The notes under the pieces are model-generated. The model was not told where the DNA came from, did not search any database, and saw only the letters and a program-made list of their open reading frames with translations. 64,000 bases of DNA, from assembly GCF_017813335.1 (NCBI RefSeq), contig NZ_JAGIYY010000001.1:868001-932000 (forward strand), given 5' to 3'. This stretch comes from Tianweitania sediminis. Its GTDB lineage: Bacteria > Pseudomonadota > Alphaproteobacteria > Rhizobiales > Rhizobiaceae. Below, piece after piece: positions 44,005-52,576 of the stretch (its first letter is position 1; every line of letters begins with the position of its first letter). Made by a program: the position numbers and the translations under genes.

Positions 44005-45516
44005 ATGAACAAGCGACTGCAGAACGCAACAGGAGCAGGATCAGACGACGGAGCTCAGACCTCGATCCTGCCTGGTGAGCCGCCGTTTGACGGATCCGCA
44101 ACATCGTCGCTCGGTGGCCTGCGCCTTCTCGTGGCGCTCGACGCTCTTCTTGTGGAGCAGTCGGTTGGTCGAGCGGCAGCCCGCCTTGGCATCCGTCCGC
44201 CGGCCATGAGCCGCATCTTGAAGCAGATCCGCGATCGTTACGGCGACCGGATTCTGCGGAAAACCGCGCGTGGGATGGTGCCGACGCCTTTTGCCGAAAC
44301 GCTGCGCCTGCGGTTGCGCGCGCTGGCTGCAGAAGCTGCGGATCTCATGGATCCATCAAGTCCGATGCAGGATGCGGGGCGTCCGCTTGCGTTCACCAAT
44401 CGCTCACCCATACGCGAGGCACCTCCCTTGACCCTGCGGCGCACCCTCGACATCGGGGGGCCGACACCAGAAGACTTTGCCCGCAAGCTCGAACAAATCG
44501 GACCTGGCGCCGAGCCGCGCCGCAGGCTCGCCCGGTTCATCGCAACAATCGGTGTCGGCGCAGGTCAAACGCGGCCGCTGACGCTGGAAGAAGCGGACGA
44601 AGCGTTCACAATCATTCTCGACGGCGAGGCCGACCCTATCCAGATCGGCGCTTTCCTCGTGGTGCTGCAGTATCGCGGCATCACGGCGATGGAGCTTGCC
44701 GGCGTGGTGAAGGCGGGTCGCCGGCATATCGGCGCCCCGGCCGAGCTTGGGGAGCTAGCGGCCGATCTGGATTGGCCGGCTTATCTTTCTCCCCGAAGCC
44801 GCGCTGAACCATGGTTCTTTCTCGCAGCCAAGCTCGTGGCGCAGGCCGGCTATCGCGTCGTTCTTCATGGTTCAGCAGGAACGTGGCAGAACGGATCGCG
44901 GCTGGCCGAGGCCGCAGAAATGCTCCATGTGCCGGTTGCGCGGTCGATCGAACACGCCCGCACGGTTCTCGCGGCAGGGGCAGGCGCAGGGCTCGTTTAC
45001 CTGCCCCTACCAGCGTTTGCGCCGCAGATCGCGGCCCTGCTTGCGCTTTACGGCTTGTTTGAGATGCGCTCGCCGCTCAACCTCGCTACTGCGCTTTTGA
45101 ACCCGATTGGTGCGTGCGCTTCGGTTCTCGGCGCGAGCCGCAGCGCTTATCAACTGGCGCATCGCGATGCCGCAGCGTTGCTGGGCTGGTCGGATCTTGC
45201 CATCCACGGCAGCCATCGCGACGTTTGGCAAGCAACGCCAGATCGCGCCACAAGGCTCGACCGTCTGGTGAAAGGGCTCGCGCGGAGCGACCACATCGCT
45301 TCACGGCCACAAGCCAAAGCCCCAGGCGCGACCGGCCTTTCCAGCCTCGAATACTGGAAAGCCGTTTGGGACGGGCGGGCGCCGGACTGCCGGCCTCGCC
45401 AGATCGTGATCGATACGGCGGCGTTGGCTCTTCTCGTGCTGGAGCATCGGCCGGCCGACGGGTTCGCGCTCATGCAGGAAAGAGCGACGGCCCTTTGGGC
45501 CGACCGCCTGGTCTGA
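44005..45516 (+). CDS. LysR-type HTH fused to TrpD2/YbiB-like glycosyltransferase-fold protein
   Basis: 503 residues. About residues 37-100 form a LysR helix-turn-helix (GGLRLLVALDALLVEQSVGRAAARLG, PPAMSRILKQIRDRYGDRIL). There is no LysR effector domain. From about 150 on the sequence follows the anthranilate phosphoribosyltransferase fold (LTLEEADEAFTIILDGEADPIQIGAFLVVLQYRG) but the PRPP motif GTGGD is absent and the later HGSAGTWQNG replaces the usual HGNRSVSS. E. coli YbiB/TrpD2 has this non-catalytic type and binds nucleic acid. Divergent from the siderophore receptor gene (142 bases); a regulatory link is inference. Confidence 0.78.
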   Translation: MNKRLQNATGAGSDDGAQTSILPGEPPFDGSATSSLGGLRLLVALDALLVEQSVGRAAARLGIRPPAMSRILKQIRDRYGDRILRKTARGMVPTPFAETLRLRLRALAAEAADLMDPSSPMQDAGRPLAFTNRSPIREAPPLTLRRTLDIGGPTPEDFARKLEQIGPGAEPRRRLARFIATIGVGAGQTRPLTLEEADEAFTIILDGEADPIQIGAFLVVLQYRGITAMELAGVVKAGRRHIGAPAELGELAADLDWPAYLSPRSRAEPWFFLAAKLVAQAGYRVVLHGSAGTWQNGSRLAEAAEMLHVPVARSIEHARTVLAAGAGAGLVYLPLPAFAPQIAALLALYGLFEMRSPLNLATALLNPIGACASVLGASRSAYQLAHRDAAALLGWSDLAIHGSHRDVWQATPDRATRLDRLVKGLARSDHIASRPQAKAPGATGLSSLEYWKAVWDGRAPDCRPRQIVIDTAALALLVLEHRPADGFALMQERATALWADRLV

Positions 45517-45652
45517 CGCTTCTTCTTTCGATTAGAAGTGCCCAGGTCGCATCTTCGCTGCGAGCGCCAACTCATCCCTCAAGGCCCGGCGGCTTGACGC
45601 CACGGACGGCGACGACTAGCCCGTGGCAACTCGTTTTTGCCTGGACCCGATC

Positions 45653-46342
45653 ATGACCGGCCGCACCATCATCGCACCCTCGATCCTTTCAGCCGACTTC
45701 GCCCGGCTCGGCCCCGAAGTGGAAGCCGTGGTGGAAGCCGGCGCAGACTGGATCCATCTCGACGTCATGGATGGGCATTTCGTGCCGAACATCACCTTCG
45801 GGCCACCCGTGATCAAGGCGATCCGCAAAAGCACGACGGCTTTCTTCGATTGTCACCTCATGATTGCGCCAACCGACGCCTACCTTGAAGCCTTCGCCGA
45901 TGCGGGCTGCGACGCCATCACTGTGCATGCCGAAGCAGGGCCACACCTCGACCGCACGCTTCAGGCGATCCGCAGCCTCGGGAAGCAGGCGGGCGTTGCG
46001 CTGAATCCCTCCACACCGGAAAGCGTGATTGACTATGTGCTCGATCGGCTCGACCTCATCCTCCTGATGACGGTGAACCCCGGCTTCGGCGGCCAGGCCT
46101 TCATTCCGGCTGTTCTCGACAAGGTCCGCCGCGTCAGGACGATGGTCGGCGAGCGTCCCATCCGAATCTCCATCGACGGCGGCGTCACGCCCCAAACCGC
46201 GCCCCATGTGGTTGCTGCCGGCGCCGACACGCTGGTTGCGGGCTCTGCCGTGTTCCAGCCAGGCGGGGTGGAAACCTACCGACGCAACATCGCTGCGATC
46301 CGCGCTGCCGCGGATGCGGCTATCCCAGGAGAAGGCCGTTGA
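45653..46342 (+). CDS. rpe: Ribulose-phosphate 3-epimerase
   Basis: Interconverts ribulose 5-phosphate and xylulose 5-phosphate. 229-residue TIM barrel: [52 protein letters not shown] and [13 protein letters not shown]. All catalytic positions look intact. Start ATG 45653; gph overlaps its stop. Confidence 0.96.
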   Translation: MTGRTIIAPSILSADFARLGPEVEAVVEAGADWIHLDVMDGHFVPNITFGPPVIKAIRKSTTAFFDCHLMIAPTDAYLEAFADAGCDAITVHAEAGPHLDRTLQAIRSLGKQAGVALNPSTPESVIDYVLDRLDLILLMTVNPGFGGQAFIPAVLDKVRRVRTMVGERPIRISIDGGVTPQTAPHVVAAGADTLVAGSAVFQPGGVETYRRNIAAIRAAADAAIPGEGR

Positions 46343-47031
46343 GCGCCCTCTGGCCGAAGGCGGTTCTGTTTGATCTCGACGGCACGCTGATCGATTCGGC
46401 GCCTGACATCCATGCGGCCACCAACACCCTTCTCGCCCGCGAGGGCTTGGGTCCGCTGTCGCTGGACGTGGTCAAGAGCATGATCGGTGAGGGAACAAGG
46501 CGCCTGGTGGAACGGGCATTTGCCGCTTGCGGCCGGACCCTCGACCCGGCGGAGCTTTCCGCACGCTACGAGGCGATGGTGCCGCTCTACGCGGCCAATC
46601 TTACAGGGCTGACGACCTTGATGCCGGGAGTTGCCGAAGCCATGCAGGCGCTGCAGGGCGAGGGCACCGCAATGGCGCTCGTGACCAACAAGCCAGATTT
46701 CGCGATAGCCGAAATCCTGCAGCATTTCGGCCTTGCCCGGCATTTTCCCGTGATCGTGGGCGGCGATGCCGGCGTGCCGCACAAACCAGCGCCCGACATG
46801 CTGTTTCTGGCGCTGGAACGCCTCGGGGGCGTTTCGGCCGCCGATGCGGTTTTCGTGGGCGACAGCCCGGCCGATGCGCGCTCGGCCCAGGCGGCGGGCA
46901 TGAAGCTCGTCTTGATTGAAGGCGGCTATTCGCGGGAACCGCTGGCAAGCCTTGGGGCGGATGCTGTTTTGCCCGATATGCGCGACCTGCGCGGCGCGAT
47001 CGAACGGCTCCAACCAGGGGCCGATCGTTAA
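46339..47031 (+). CDS. gph: Phosphoglycolate phosphatase (HAD family)
   Basis: Dephosphorylates 2-phosphoglycolate. 230 residues: [14 protein letters not shown] (nucleophile Asp), [25 protein letters not shown] and [19 protein letters not shown] start overlaps the rpe stop (TTGA) and has AGGAGAAGG before it, so coupled expression with rpe. Confidence 0.94.
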   Translation: MSALWPKAVLFDLDGTLIDSAPDIHAATNTLLAREGLGPLSLDVVKSMIGEGTRRLVERAFAACGRTLDPAELSARYEAMVPLYAANLTGLTTLMPGVAEAMQALQGEGTAMALVTNKPDFAIAEILQHFGLARHFPVIVGGDAGVPHKPAPDMLFLALERLGGVSAADAVFVGDSPADARSAQAAGMKLVLIEGGYSREPLASLGADAVLPDMRDLRGAIERLQPGADR

Positions 47032-47041
47032 GATTTTCAGC

Positions 47042-47052
47042 GAATCGGATTC
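47042..47052. promoter_or_regulatory. Paired GANTC sites upstream of cpdR
   Basis: GAATCGGATTC: two GANTC (CcrM) sites 6 bp apart, 39 bases before the cpdR start codon. CcrM methylation is a known cell-cycle control mark in alphaproteobacteria. Direct evidence here is only the sites and their position. Confidence 0.45.
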
Positions 47053-47090
47053 AGCGAACGTCAAGCATTCGAGGGGTAAGCATCGCACCC

Positions 47091-47456
47091 ATGGGAAAGC
47101 TTCTCGTAGTTGAAGACGACGAGTCGGTGCGCATGTTCACCGCGCGTGCGCTCGAAAGTTCAGGCCACAGCGTGCAAACGGCTGCCGATGGCGAGGACGG
47201 GCTAGACGCAATCATTGCGGCCGGCGGAAACTTCGACCTCGTTTTGTCGGATATCCGCATGCCGATCATGGACGGCATCGAGATGGCGAAGCTTGCTGCC
47301 CATACCTATCCCGGCCTGCGGATCCTCCTGATGACGGGTTATGCCGAACAGCGCGAGCGCGCCGCCGATCTCGAGGGTATCGTGATCGACGTCGTGGCCA
47401 AGCCTTTCACCCTGGCAGAGATCCGAACTGCCGTGCGTGCCGCGCTTAGTCAGTAG
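47091..47456 (+). CDS. cpdR: CpdR-type single-domain response regulator
   Basis: 121-residue receiver domain without an output domain. VVEDDESVRMF start, phosphoacceptor Asp in LVLSDIRMPIMDG, Thr/Lys switch in LLMTGYAEQRERA and VVAKPFTLAEI. The GYAEQRERAADLEG-DVVAKPF end resembles rhizobial CpdR1, which, when unphosphorylated, directs ClpXP to degrade CtrA and other cell-cycle proteins. Assignment to CpdR over other single-domain receivers is moderate to good. Paired GANTC sites precede it. Confidence 0.82.
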   Translation: MGKLLVVEDDESVRMFTARALESSGHSVQTAADGEDGLDAIIAAGGNFDLVLSDIRMPIMDGIEMAKLAAHTYPGLRILLMTGYAEQRERAADLEGIVIDVVAKPFTLAEIRTAVRAALSQ

Positions 47457-47470
47457 CTTTCCCTCCGGCC

Positions 47471-47496
47471 GGAACCGGCAGGCCGTTCCGCAAGTT
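47471..47496 (+). promoter_or_regulatory. Possible EcfG-type promoter for topIB (one mismatch)
   Basis: GGAAC at 47471-47475, 17 bases, then AGTT at 47493-47496 (consensus CGTT). It ends 41 bases before the topoisomerase IB start on the right strand. Same geometry as the rpoH2 promoter but with one mismatch in the second box. Confidence 0.4.
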
Positions 47497-47537
47497 CTCC
47501 AGCAGACAACTGATCAGAACCCCTCGGAGGGCTGAAC

Positions 47538-48674
47538 GTGCTGGATCGCGCCATCAAGACGGAAGACATCCATCCCGAGGACCTCGTCGAGGAAGAAGAG
47601 GAAGTGGGCGGCGAGACCGTGGCCGAGAAGGTCGAGGCGATCGCTGATGTTCCGAAGATTCCGGGCCTGGTTTATCAAACGGACGAAGGTCCTGGCATCC
47701 GGCGCGTCAAAAGCGGCACGGGTTTCGGTTATCGAGATCCCGACGGCAACAAGATCACCGATCCGGAAACGCGCGACCGCATTCGCGCGCTGGCGATTCC
47801 TCCGGCCTGGACGCATGTCTGGATTTCACCCGATCCTGCCGGCCATATCCAGGCCACGGGGCGCGATGTGCGCGGGCGCAAGCAGTATCGCTACCACCCC
47901 AAGTGGTCGGAACATCGCGATGAGCTGAAATATTCCAACCTGTCGAACTTCGCCGAAGCGCTGCCGTCCTTGCGCAAGCAGGTCGAAGCCGATCTGGCGC
48001 GCCGCGGCTTGCCCTATGAACGCGTCGTGGCGTCCCTGGTGTGGCTCTTGGAAAACACGCTGATCCGCGTCGGCAATCCTGCCTATGCCCGCGACAACAA
48101 GAGCTTCGGGCTGACCACCCTGCGCGACCGGCACGTCAAGATCGACGGCACCAAGATGCGCTTCTCCTTCAAGGGCAAGTCCGGCAAGGAATGGAACCTC
48201 CGCCTTGTGGACCGCCGCATGGCCAAGCTGATCCGCTCCACGCAAGACCTGCCGGGACAATCCCTGTTCCAGTATATCGGCGAGGACGGTTTGCGCCACG
48301 CGATCCGGTCGGACGACGTGAACAGCTATATCCGCAGTCATGCCGGCAGCGACTTCTCCTCGCGAAATTTCCGGACATGGGGGGGGACGCTGAGCGCGGC
48401 CTCCATTTTTGCTGCGACGCCTTTGCCGGAAACGCAGCGCGCCACCCGCATCACGCTCAACGAAACGATCGACAAGGTGGCGGGTCGCCTGGGCAACACG
48501 CGTGCGGTATGCCGGCGCTCCTATATTCACCCGCGCGTGGTGGAAAGCTGGTCAGCAGGGACGCTGACCGACGAACTGCGCGCCGCTCGTCGTCGGTTTC
48601 GAAAGCCGGTGGAAGGACTGGACGAGGAAGAAACGCTCTTGAAGGTCTGGCTGGCGGCGTCGGCGACTTCTTGA
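47538..48674 (+). CDS. DNA topoisomerase IB
   Basis: Eukaryote-like type IB topoisomerase of the poxvirus size class, 378 residues, which relaxes supercoils through a tyrosine intermediate. N-terminal domain with GFGYRDPDGNKI and IPPAWTHVWISPDP; catalytic domain with VASLVWLLENTLIRVGNPAYAR, SFGLTTLRDRHV, FSFKGKSGKEW, FRTWGGTLSA and CRRSYIHPRVVESW that contains the nucleophilic Tyr. GTG start at 47538 with GGAGG 7 bases ahead. Bacterial copies are common in rhizobia. Confidence 0.94.
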   Translation: MLDRAIKTEDIHPEDLVEEEEEVGGETVAEKVEAIADVPKIPGLVYQTDEGPGIRRVKSGTGFGYRDPDGNKITDPETRDRIRALAIPPAWTHVWISPDPAGHIQATGRDVRGRKQYRYHPKWSEHRDELKYSNLSNFAEALPSLRKQVEADLARRGLPYERVVASLVWLLENTLIRVGNPAYARDNKSFGLTTLRDRHVKIDGTKMRFSFKGKSGKEWNLRLVDRRMAKLIRSTQDLPGQSLFQYIGEDGLRHAIRSDDVNSYIRSHAGSDFSSRNFRTWGGTLSAASIFAATPLPETQRATRITLNETIDKVAGRLGNTRAVCRRSYIHPRVVESWSAGTLTDELRAARRRFRKPVEGLDEEETLLKVWLAASATS

Positions 48675-48694
48675 CCCGCTGGCGATCGAAGTCC

Positions 48695-48726
48695 ATCACC
48701 GGCCTGAACCGTTGCGGGCCGGTGAT
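48695..48726. repeat. 10-bp perfect hairpin downstream of topIB
   Basis: ATCACCGGCC at 48695-48704 and GGCCGGTGAT at 48717-48726, with a 12-base loop. There is no T-run, so termination would need Rho or another factor. It sits between topIB and the YbhN-like gene. Confidence 0.65.
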
Positions 48727-48758
48727 CCGGCAAGGAAAACAGGCGTGACCCTCCCGGC

Positions 48759-49724
48759 ATGACGTTCAGGCGATTCTTGTGGCCAGCGATCGGCGGCTTG
48801 GCTGTCGTGTTTTCGATTTGGCTTCTCGTGCATGAGTTGCGCGGAATGTCGATCGACGAGCTGATGGGCAGTTTCGCCGCGATTTCCATGCACCACTGGA
48901 TCCTCGCGGGCTTAGCGACGCTGGTCGCCTATGCCGGCCTCGCCGGTTATGACCGCGTGGCGCTGCTTCACCTGCGCCGCAGCCATATCTCCTTCCCTTT
49001 CATCGCGCTCTGTTCCTTCACCACCTACGCGTTGTCGCACAACATCGGTGCGTCGGTGTTTTCCGGCGCAGTGGTGCGCTACCGCGCTTATGGTTCCAAG
49101 GGGTTGAGTGCGCGCGAGATCGGCGTTCTCGTTGCTTTCTGCTCCTTCACCTTTGCGCTCGGCGTGATGCTTCTTTTTGGCCTTGTTCTGGTGACGCATC
49201 CCGACATCACGGACCGCTTTGTTGGACTTCTTCCGGTGGAAGCCTCGGCTGCCATGGGGTGGTTGCTGCTCTTGTTGATCGCGCTTTACGTGCTGTTCAG
49301 CTGGCTGGGGCTGCGGCCGTTGAAGCTTGGCACGTTCGAGATTCATTATCCGCGGCTGCCCGTTGTGGCGCGGCAGTTGCTGGTTGCGCCCATCGAGATC
49401 CTCGCGGCTGCTGCCATCATCTATTTTGTGCTGCCCGACCAAGGCAACCCTGGCTACTGGGTGGTGCTGGGGATCTTCCTTGTTTCCTTTTCCGCCGCGC
49501 TGATCAGCCATGCGCCTGGTGGGATTGGCGTGCTCGAACTGGTTTTCATTACCGCACTGCCCGAACTGCAGCAGGAGGATGTGCTGGCGGCGCTGCTGAT
49601 TTTCCGCTTGTTCTACCTCCTGCTCCCTTTTGTGCTCGCGCTCCTGGTTATCCTGGGCTTCGAACGATCACAGTGGGGCAAGAGTGCGCCGGTGCCGGAG
49701 GCGCCACGCCCTTCCGAGCGTTAG
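48759..49724 (+). CDS. YbhN/UPF0104-family membrane protein
   Basis: 321 residues with about eight hydrophobic segments. Matches the integral membrane part of lysylphosphatidylglycerol synthase-like proteins: YDRVALLHL, TYALSHNIGASVFSGAVVRYRAYGSKGLS and SHAPGGIGVLELVFI. The soluble aminoacyl-transfer domain of MprF is absent. Function unknown; lipid flipping is proposed for the family. Confidence 0.88.
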   Translation: MTFRRFLWPAIGGLAVVFSIWLLVHELRGMSIDELMGSFAAISMHHWILAGLATLVAYAGLAGYDRVALLHLRRSHISFPFIALCSFTTYALSHNIGASVFSGAVVRYRAYGSKGLSAREIGVLVAFCSFTFALGVMLLFGLVLVTHPDITDRFVGLLPVEASAAMGWLLLLLIALYVLFSWLGLRPLKLGTFEIHYPRLPVVARQLLVAPIEILAAAAIIYFVLPDQGNPGYWVVLGIFLVSFSAALISHAPGGIGVLELVFITALPELQQEDVLAALLIFRLFYLLLPFVLALLVILGFERSQWGKSAPVPEAPRPSER

Positions 49725-49788
49725 GCCAGCGCTTCCGATCCTTCCTCGGCTCCCTTAAAGGGGGCCACTCACCAAGCGAGCGGCCGCC

Positions 49789-50679
49789 ATGCTGATCCCT
49801 TCCCGCGCCATGCCGCCGCTGTTTGTGGTGTTGTGGTCTACAGGCTTCATCAGCGCCCGCTATGCTATGCCTTATGCAGAGCCATTCGCCTTTCTTGCCA
49901 CCCGGTTCGCGATTTCGCTGGGTGTGCTGCTGGTGGCGGCACTCGTGTTCAACCGACCCCGCTTGCCGGTCCGTCTGGCCGTCAACGCGATGGTTGCCGG
50001 TGCTCTGCTCCACGGGCTCAACCTCGGTTTCGTGTTCTGGGCGATCCACCAGGGTTTCCCGTCTGGCCTGACATCCGCGATTGTCAGCCTGCAGCCGCTG
50101 CTGGTGGCTGCGTTCGCAGGGCTGCTTCTCGGTGAGGTGGTGATGGGTCGCCAGTGGTGCGGCATCGCGCTTGGTTTTGCTGGAACGGTGCTCGTGCTTC
50201 TGCCCAAGCTGAACTTCGCCGATGCGGGTGCCGCGCCCCTGGCAATTGGCGCCTGCGTGATCGGCCTGATCTCTGTCAGCGCCGGCGTGCTTTGGCAAAA
50301 GCGCTTTGTGGCGGGGGCCGATCTCGTTTGGGGGACGACCTGGCAGTATTTCGGCGCCGTGATCGTCTGTCTGTTCGCCGCCGTCTCCTTCGAGGATTTC
50401 AACTTCGACTGGAACGTCGATCTCGTTCTTGCGCTCCTGTGGTCCGTCTTTGTGCTGTCGATCGGCTCGATCTTCCTTCTCAACACCATGATCGGCCAGG
50501 GCAAGGTGTCGAAGGTGTCCTCCTTGTTCTACCTCGTCCCGGCGGTCACCGCCGTGATGGCCTTTGTCTTGTTCGGTGAGGCGCTGAACGGCATCCAGCT
50601 GGTGGGCATGGGGGTGACGGCGCTGGGCGTGGCGCTGGCCACCAATCAGGCATCGGCGCGCCGCCTGGCTTCGCGGTAG
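49789..50679 (+). CDS. DMT-superfamily transporter (EamA type)
   Basis: 296 residues, ten predicted membrane segments in two EamA repeats: LWSTGFISARYAMPYAEPF, LQPLLVAAFAGLLLGEVV in the first half, and SLFYLVPAVTAVMAFVLFGEAL in the second. Substrate cannot be told from sequence; relatives export metabolites or amino acids. Its end overlaps the convergent YihY gene by 34 bases. Confidence 0.9.
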   Translation: MLIPSRAMPPLFVVLWSTGFISARYAMPYAEPFAFLATRFAISLGVLLVAALVFNRPRLPVRLAVNAMVAGALLHGLNLGFVFWAIHQGFPSGLTSAIVSLQPLLVAAFAGLLLGEVVMGRQWCGIALGFAGTVLVLLPKLNFADAGAAPLAIGACVIGLISVSAGVLWQKRFVAGADLVWGTTWQYFGAVIVCLFAAVSFEDFNFDWNVDLVLALLWSVFVLSIGSIFLLNTMIGQGKVSKVSSLFYLVPAVTAVMAFVLFGEALNGIQLVGMGVTALGVALATNQASARRLASR

Positions 50680-51554
50680 CGCCGGATAGAAGCATTGAGT
50701 TCGCCGCCCAGAATGAAGATGCAGGACAGGATGTACAGGAAAACTATGGCGACCATGATGGACGCGAGCCCGGCATAGGTCGTCACATAGGTTGAAAAGC
50801 GCGCCAGATAGGACGCAAACAGCGTCGAGCCCGCGATCCAGGCCACCAGGGTGAAAGCAATGCCGGGGAGCACGTGGATGAATTTGCGCTTCCCCGCTGG
50901 AAGCCAGAAGTGCACCGCCATGAGGCTTAGAACGATCACGGTTGCGGCGATGATGTAGCGCCACAGGTTCAGCGTGCCGATCATGCTCGGGTCGATCCAA
51001 ACAAGGCGCTGTTCCGCAAAGCTTGCCACCAGCGGCGCCACAACAAGCAGCGTACTGATCACGACGATGCCAATGGTCGCGATGCACACGAACATGAAGC
51101 TCTGCATGCGGCGATACAGAAAGGATCGATTTTCGCTCACACGGTAGGCGCGGTTCAAAGAAACTCGCAGGGCTTCCACGCCATTGGAGGCGAAAATGGC
51201 GGCCGCAATCACCGATACCGTCAGGAAGTCGCCTCGCTGCACCGTGAGCACGTTGATCGCTTCCTGCGCGATCGGCTCCGCAATGGCCTCCGGCCAGGTG
51301 TCGAAGGCCAGATGTACGGCCGTGTCCGCAAAAGCGCTGGCTCCCAGAAACGAACCCAGGGCGGCCGCAAAGATCAGGAAAGGAAACATCGCCAGGATGG
51401 CAGACAGCGCCAAGTGGCTCGCCATGGACCAGCCGTCGTCGGAATCGAAGTGGCCATAGGCATCCAGCACGATCTTGCGCGTGGCAGCCCAGATGCGCGC
51501 GGGCGTGACGGGACGTTTCCTAGGATTTGCGGCAACCGGAGAGAACTCAAACAT
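50646..51554 (-). CDS. YihY/UPF0761-family membrane protein
   Basis: 302 residues, about six membrane segments; HLALSAILAMFPFLIFAAALG, SNGVEALRVSLNRAYRVSENRSFLYRR and TTYAGLASIMVAIVFLYILSCIFILGGELNA are family landmarks. Once called ribonuclease BN, which is now rejected for this family. Function unknown. Convergent overlap with EamA gene. Confidence 0.9.
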   Translation of the reverse strand: MFEFSPVAANPRKRPVTPARIWAATRKIVLDAYGHFDSDDGWSMASHLALSAILAMFPFLIFAAALGSFLGASAFADTAVHLAFDTWPEAIAEPIAQEAINVLTVQRGDFLTVSVIAAAIFASNGVEALRVSLNRAYRVSENRSFLYRRMQSFMFVCIATIGIVVISTLLVVAPLVASFAEQRLVWIDPSMIGTLNLWRYIIAATVIVLSLMAVHFWLPAGKRKFIHVLPGIAFTLVAWIAGSTLFASYLARFSTYVTTYAGLASIMVAIVFLYILSCIFILGGELNASIRRYREARRRADA

Positions 51555-51726
51555 CCATCTTCATCTCGCTGCCGGTTTCGAGGATTCACCTTGCGTCAGA
51601 AGCGCACGCATTTTCCTTGCCGACGCGCATTTGCGGCTCAGCTTTCCTATATATAGGGCACGAAGGGTGGGTCGCAGAGGCGCAGAGCGCCAGCCGGACC
51701 GACCGGCTAATCCCGAAAGGAAGATC

Positions 51727-51924
51727 ATGTCTGTTGTTTTCAACATGCTGGCCGTGCTTTTCATGGTCGCGGTCGCCGTTGTTCTTTTGCGCGGCCTCGT
51801 TGTGATGATGAAGGGCGGGTCTGGCACCACGTCCAACAAGCTGATGCAGGCGCGTGTCTTCCTCCAGTTTGTGGCCTTGGTTATGATCATGGCTGCGTAC
51901 TGGTTTTCACAGCGCGCTGCTTGA
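51727..51924 (+). CDS. Small twin-transmembrane protein
   Basis: 65 residues with two hydrophobic segments (NMLAVLFMVAVAVVLLRGL and FLQFVALVMIMAAYWF) around a short polar hairpin. Resembles the bacterial HIG1-like twin-transmembrane family. AAAGGAAG is a good ribosome-binding site. It precedes the cobalamin adenosyltransferase gene by 25 bases, so probably one transcript. Confidence 0.82.
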   Translation: MSVVFNMLAVLFMVAVAVVLLRGLVVMMKGGSGTTSNKLMQARVFLQFVALVMIMAAYWFSQRAA

Positions 51925-51949
51925 ACGCGTATGAGACGACATAGTCACC

Positions 51950-52525
51950 ATGGTAAAGCTCAACAAGATTTACACCCGCACCGGTGACGACGGGACGACC
52001 GGCCTCGCTGCGGGGCCGCGCCGGTCAAAGGCTGATCTGCGGGTGGAAAGCTATGGCACGGTGGACGAAGCGAATTCCTGCATCGGACTGGCTCGCGTTC
52101 ATCTTGCAGGGCAACCCGTCGACGCCATGCTGGAGCGCATGCAGAACGACTTCTTCGATCTCGGGGCGGACCTCGCGACACCCGTTGCGGATGCGGAGCT
52201 CGGCTACGAGCCCCTGCGCGTCACGCAGGCGCAGGTTGACCGCGTGGAACAGGAGATCGACACGCTTAACGCAGCTATTCCGCCGCTGAAGAGCTTCGTT
52301 CTTCCAGGTGGATCAGCGGCGGCCGCCGCTCTTCATCTCGCCCGCACCGTAGCGCGTCGCGCCGAGCGTCACATGGTGGCTCTTGCATCGCTTGATGGCG
52401 AAGCCGTCAGCCCCGAAGCGCTGCGCTACATCAATCGTGCGTCCGACTTCCTTTTCGTGGCTGCACGCGCGGTTAACGACGATGGTGCAAAGGACGTGCT
52501 TTGGGTGCCGGGGCAGAACCGCTGA
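51950..52525 (+). CDS. PduO-type cob(I)alamin adenosyltransferase
   Basis: Transfers the adenosyl group of ATP to cob(I)alamin to make coenzyme B12. 191 residues, all-alpha: YTRTGDDGTTGLAAG (ATP loop), DEANSCIGLAR, LPGGSAAAAALHLARTVARRAER and NRASDFLFVAARAVN. Likely serves methylmalonyl-CoA mutase or ribonucleotide reductase; not shown here. Confidence 0.94.
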   Translation: MVKLNKIYTRTGDDGTTGLAAGPRRSKADLRVESYGTVDEANSCIGLARVHLAGQPVDAMLERMQNDFFDLGADLATPVADAELGYEPLRVTQAQVDRVEQEIDTLNAAIPPLKSFVLPGGSAAAAALHLARTVARRAERHMVALASLDGEAVSPEALRYINRASDFLFVAARAVNDDGAKDVLWVPGQNR

Positions 52526-52576
52526 CGGCCTCATCACGGCGAGATCAATTCCTGCTTATCGAGGGCTTAGAGCGGC

